This document shows, piece by piece, positions 61,941-64,000 of a stretch of DNA of 64,000 bases. How positions within the stretch are numbered: the first letter of the stretch is position 1; each line of letters begins with the position of its first letter. The position numbers were made by a program, and so were the translations under genes. The notes below the pieces were generated by a model, which saw only the letters and a program-made list of their open reading frames with translations, was not told the DNA's origin and did not search any database. This DNA comes from Pseudacidovorax sp. NFM-22 (lineage in GTDB: Bacteria; Pseudomonadota; Gammaproteobacteria; Burkholderiales; Burkholderiaceae_C): positions 248,001 to 312,000 of the forward strand of contig NZ_JACBFY010000005.1 of the NCBI RefSeq assembly GCF_021401245.1, read 5' to 3'.

Positions 61941-63910
61941 GGCGTGCCTCCCGCGCGCAGCGGCTGACCGGCGGCCCGGGGCGCGGCCTGTGAATGCGGC
62001 TCGGGCGGCGCGGGGGTGCGGGCGCGCTCGCCCCACAGCCGGGCTTCCAGGCTGCGCCACAGGCCCACCGCCCCGTTCGGCGCCAGCAGGATGATCGCCA
62101 GCAGGCCGCAGCCCACGATCAGCTCCGACAGCCCGACCAGGGTGCGCGTGGCATAGGCGATGGCGGCGAACAGCCCCGCCCCCACCACCGGTCCCCAGAA
62201 GGAGCTGACGCCGCCGAGCAGCGTGTTGAGCATCGGCTGGGCCGAGGCCAGCCAGTGCACCTCCTCCACCGTCACGATGCGCGACCAGGGCGCGTACAGG
62301 CAGCCGGCCACCGCGGCCACGGCGCCGGAGATGACGAAGGCGGCCAGCCGGTAGCTGGCCACCGGTGTGCCCATGAAGGCGGCGCGCTCCGGGTCCTGGC
62401 GGATGGTCTGCAGCGTGCGGCCGAAGCGGCTGTGCAGCAGCCACCACAAGGCGCCGGTGATCAGCACGCAGGTCGCCAGCAGGAACAGGTAGTAGGCGTT
62501 GGAGCTGCCGAGGTCCACGCGCAGCAGCAACAGGTCGAGCACCGGCCGCGGGATGTCGGTGATGCCGTCCTCGCGCCCCAGGAAGGCGCTGAAGCCGATG
62601 ACCAGCCGCAGAGCCTCGGCCAGCGCCACGGTCAGCACCGCCAGGAACACCCCGCTCATGCGGCGCAGGGCCAGCACGCCGATCAGCCAGGCCGCCGCTG
62701 CACCCAGCAGCGCGGCACCGCCCATCACGAGCAGGAAGGGCACGCCGGCCACGTGCCGCAGCGCCAGCGCCGTCAGGTAGGCGCCGATGGCGAAGAAGCC
62801 CGCATGGCCGAAGGAGACCAGGCCGGTGTAGCCGAAGAGGATGTTCCACGACAGCGCGAACACCACCTGGATCAGCACCGTGCCCACCACATACAGCGGG
62901 CCGGCGCCCACCCACCAGGGCAGCGTCGCCAGCAGCAGCACCAGCGCCGTGCCCAGCCCCTGCCAGACCGGGCGCGGCACGCGCGGACGGTGCAGGCTGC
63001 CGCCAGTGCCGGCCTCGTGGTGGCCGGCGTCCTGGCTGCCCACCGCCGGGAACAGGCCGCTGGGCTTGCACAGCAGGAAGATCGCCAGCACCACGTACAC
63101 CGCCAGGCCCGGCACCTGCGGCAGCAGCACGGTGTTCAGGCTCTGCACCAGCCCCAGCACCAGCGAGCCGATGAAGGCGCCGCGGATGTTGCCGAGCCCG
63201 CCGATGATGACGGCGAAGAAGGCATACATGAGGTAGGAGTCGCCCAGGCCCGTCGACAGGCTCTGGTTGGGCAGCAGCAACCCGCCCGCCAGGCCGGCGA
63301 GCATGAAGCTGGCCATCACGCTGAGCGCGACGCCGAAGGACACATTCAGCCCCAGCACGCCCGACATCCACGGATCGGCCGCCAGCGCCTGCATGAGCTT
63401 GCCGAACCACAGGCGGTGGATGGCGATCTCGAGCAGCACGTAGATCACCAGGCCGGCCGCGATCACGAAGATCTGGTAAGCCGAGAAGAACAGCCCGAAG
63501 GGATTGAGCGGCTGATCCAGCCCCGGCGGCGGGTTGACGGAGAAGAAGTCCACCCCCCACACCAGCTTGGTGACGCCGGTGCACACCATCATGAGCGCGA
63601 AGGTGGCGATCAGCACATAGTGCGGATCGACATGGCGCAGCCGCCGCAGCACCAGCCGGTCGGTGACCAGCCCCAGCACCGCCACCACCACGCCGCCCGC
63701 CAGGGCGGCCAGCAGGAACATGCCCAGCGACTGCACGTCGCGGCCCATGACCGAATAGGCTGTGTAGGCACCGATCATGAAGAAGCCGCCCTGCGCCATG
63801 TTGAGCAGCCGCAGCAGCCCGAAGATGAGCGTCAGCCCGGCCGCCACCAGGAAGATGGCCATGCCGAAGGCGGCGGCGTTGAAGAAGGCGAAGAGGATCT
63901 CGTTGGCCAT
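61937..63910 (-). CDS. Fused LivH-LivM permease of a branched-chain-type ABC transporter
   Basis: This 657-residue membrane protein joins two usually separate subunits. Residues 1-295 are LivH-like: GLTLIFGLLRLLNMAQGGFFMIGAY, then FFAVIIGGLGNIRGAFIGSLVLG. A charged His/Gly-rich linker (SQDAGHHEAGTGGSLHRPR) follows, and residues from about 320 are LivM-like: LSWNILFGYTGLVSFGHAGFFAIGAYL, then LGGVSSFWGPVVGAGLFAAIA. Each half has 7-10 hydrophobic segments. Fusion forces a one-to-one channel. It is followed by livG and livF and preceded by a gene that runs off the window. Confidence 0.93.
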   Translation of the reverse strand: MANEILFAFFNAAAFGMAIFLVAAGLTLIFGLLRLLNMAQGGFFMIGAYTAYSVMGRDVQSLGMFLLAALAGGVVVAVLGLVTDRLVLRRLRHVDPHYVLIATFALMMVCTGVTKLVWGVDFFSVNPPPGLDQPLNPFGLFFSAYQIFVIAAGLVIYVLLEIAIHRLWFGKLMQALAADPWMSGVLGLNVSFGVALSVMASFMLAGLAGGLLLPNQSLSTGLGDSYLMYAFFAVIIGGLGNIRGAFIGSLVLGLVQSLNTVLLPQVPGLAVYVVLAIFLLCKPSGLFPAVGSQDAGHHEAGTGGSLHRPRVPRPVWQGLGTALVLLLATLPWWVGAGPLYVVGTVLIQVVFALSWNILFGYTGLVSFGHAGFFAIGAYLTALALRHVAGVPFLLVMGGAALLGAAAAWLIGVLALRRMSGVFLAVLTVALAEALRLVIGFSAFLGREDGITDIPRPVLDLLLLRVDLGSSNAYYLFLLATCVLITGALWWLLHSRFGRTLQTIRQDPERAAFMGTPVASYRLAAFVISGAVAAVAGCLYAPWSRIVTVEEVHWLASAQPMLNTLLGGVSSFWGPVVGAGLFAAIAYATRTLVGLSELIVGCGLLAIILLAPNGAVGLWRSLEARLWGERARTPAPPEPHSQAAPRAAGQPLRAGGTP

Positions 63911-63914
63911 CGCG

Positions 63915-64000
63915 TCAGGCCTCGTACTTGCGGCCGGGCGACGGCGGCTCGACGATCTCGGATTCGTCCAGGCGGATCACCTGCTCCAGGCCATAGCCGG
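63915..64000 (-). CDS. C-terminal end of an upstream gene (partial)
   Basis: The frame with stop 63915-63917 reads YGLEQVIRLDESEIVEPPSP, then GRKYEA, with the rest outside the window. It lies 4 bp before the LivH-LivM start, so it belongs to the same operon. A binding protein (LivK type) would be the expected neighbour, but 28 residues are too few to identify it. Confidence 0.6.
   Translation of the reverse strand, partial: GYGLEQVIRLDESEIVEPPSPGRKYEA

Overview
The window is about 64 kb of high-GC DNA packed with short-spaced or overlapping operons. It has no rRNA, tRNA, CRISPR array, integrase or transposase that I can see. The many periplasmic Bug/TctC solute receptors, the tctDE-type two-component pairs and the catabolic style (Liv transporters with acyl-CoA enzymes, LysR and GntR regulators) point to a betaproteobacterium of the Burkholderiales, most likely Comamonadaceae or Alcaligenaceae. 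This is an inference from gene content, not a database match.

Layout. 1-16.0 kb is a carboxylate uptake and sensing region: a partial amino-acid-type binding protein, four Bug/TctC receptors, one tctBA membrane pair and two paralogous TctD/TctE two-component systems. It also holds a hydrolase-TctC-hydroxyacid dehydrogenase operon, a metallo-beta-lactamase-fold lipoprotein and small exported proteins. 16.0-21.1 kb holds a DUF1345 protein, a glutathione S-transferase, a deletion scar carrying the ends of two dead genes, a family III CoA-transferase, a LysR regulator and a CitE-like lyase. 21.3-24.3 kb is the phenylalanine/tyrosine module hpd-phhB-phhA plus a short-chain dehydrogenase that resembles dihydropteridine reductase. 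24.4-36.0 kb is a run of eleven minus-strand genes: an aminotransferase, a polyamine-type ABC transporter, a GntR regulator, a two-subunit N,N-dimethylformamidase-like amidohydrolase, a split transketolase and a divergent shikimate-dehydrogenase-like protein. Divergent from it is otnK-otnC (36.1-38.2 kb).

38.7-54.1 kb is a sugar locus. Aldose epimerase, lactonase, pentose/galactose dehydrogenase, IlvD/Edd dehydratase and 2-keto-3-deoxy-sugar-acid dehydratase give the non-phosphorylative (oxidative) pentose route to 2-oxoglutarate semialdehyde. Two sugar ABC transporters (ytfQ-ytfR-ytfT-yjfF and chvE-gguA-gguB) are interleaved in it, with a GbpR-like LysR regulator. 54.1-56.5 kb looks inserted: an antitoxin with a truncated toxin, an exported serine hydrolase and an acetyltransferase lie between the 3' end of the sugar-acid dehydratase gene and a second 90-bp copy of that same 3' end. 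56.5-64.0 kb is a minus-strand operon for uptake and CoA activation of an organic acid: a LivH-LivM fusion, LivG, LivF, two acyl-CoA dehydrogenases and an acyl-CoA ligase.

The observations I would check first are these: the amidohydrolase-transketolase-AroE-like operon, which may be an undescribed catabolic pathway; a direct repeat with an 11-bp period in front of three operons of the tct region, a candidate TctD site; the 90-bp duplication framing 54.1-56.4 kb; the reductase-like gene beside phhA/phhB; and the Pro-to-His change in the H-box of one sensor kinase.
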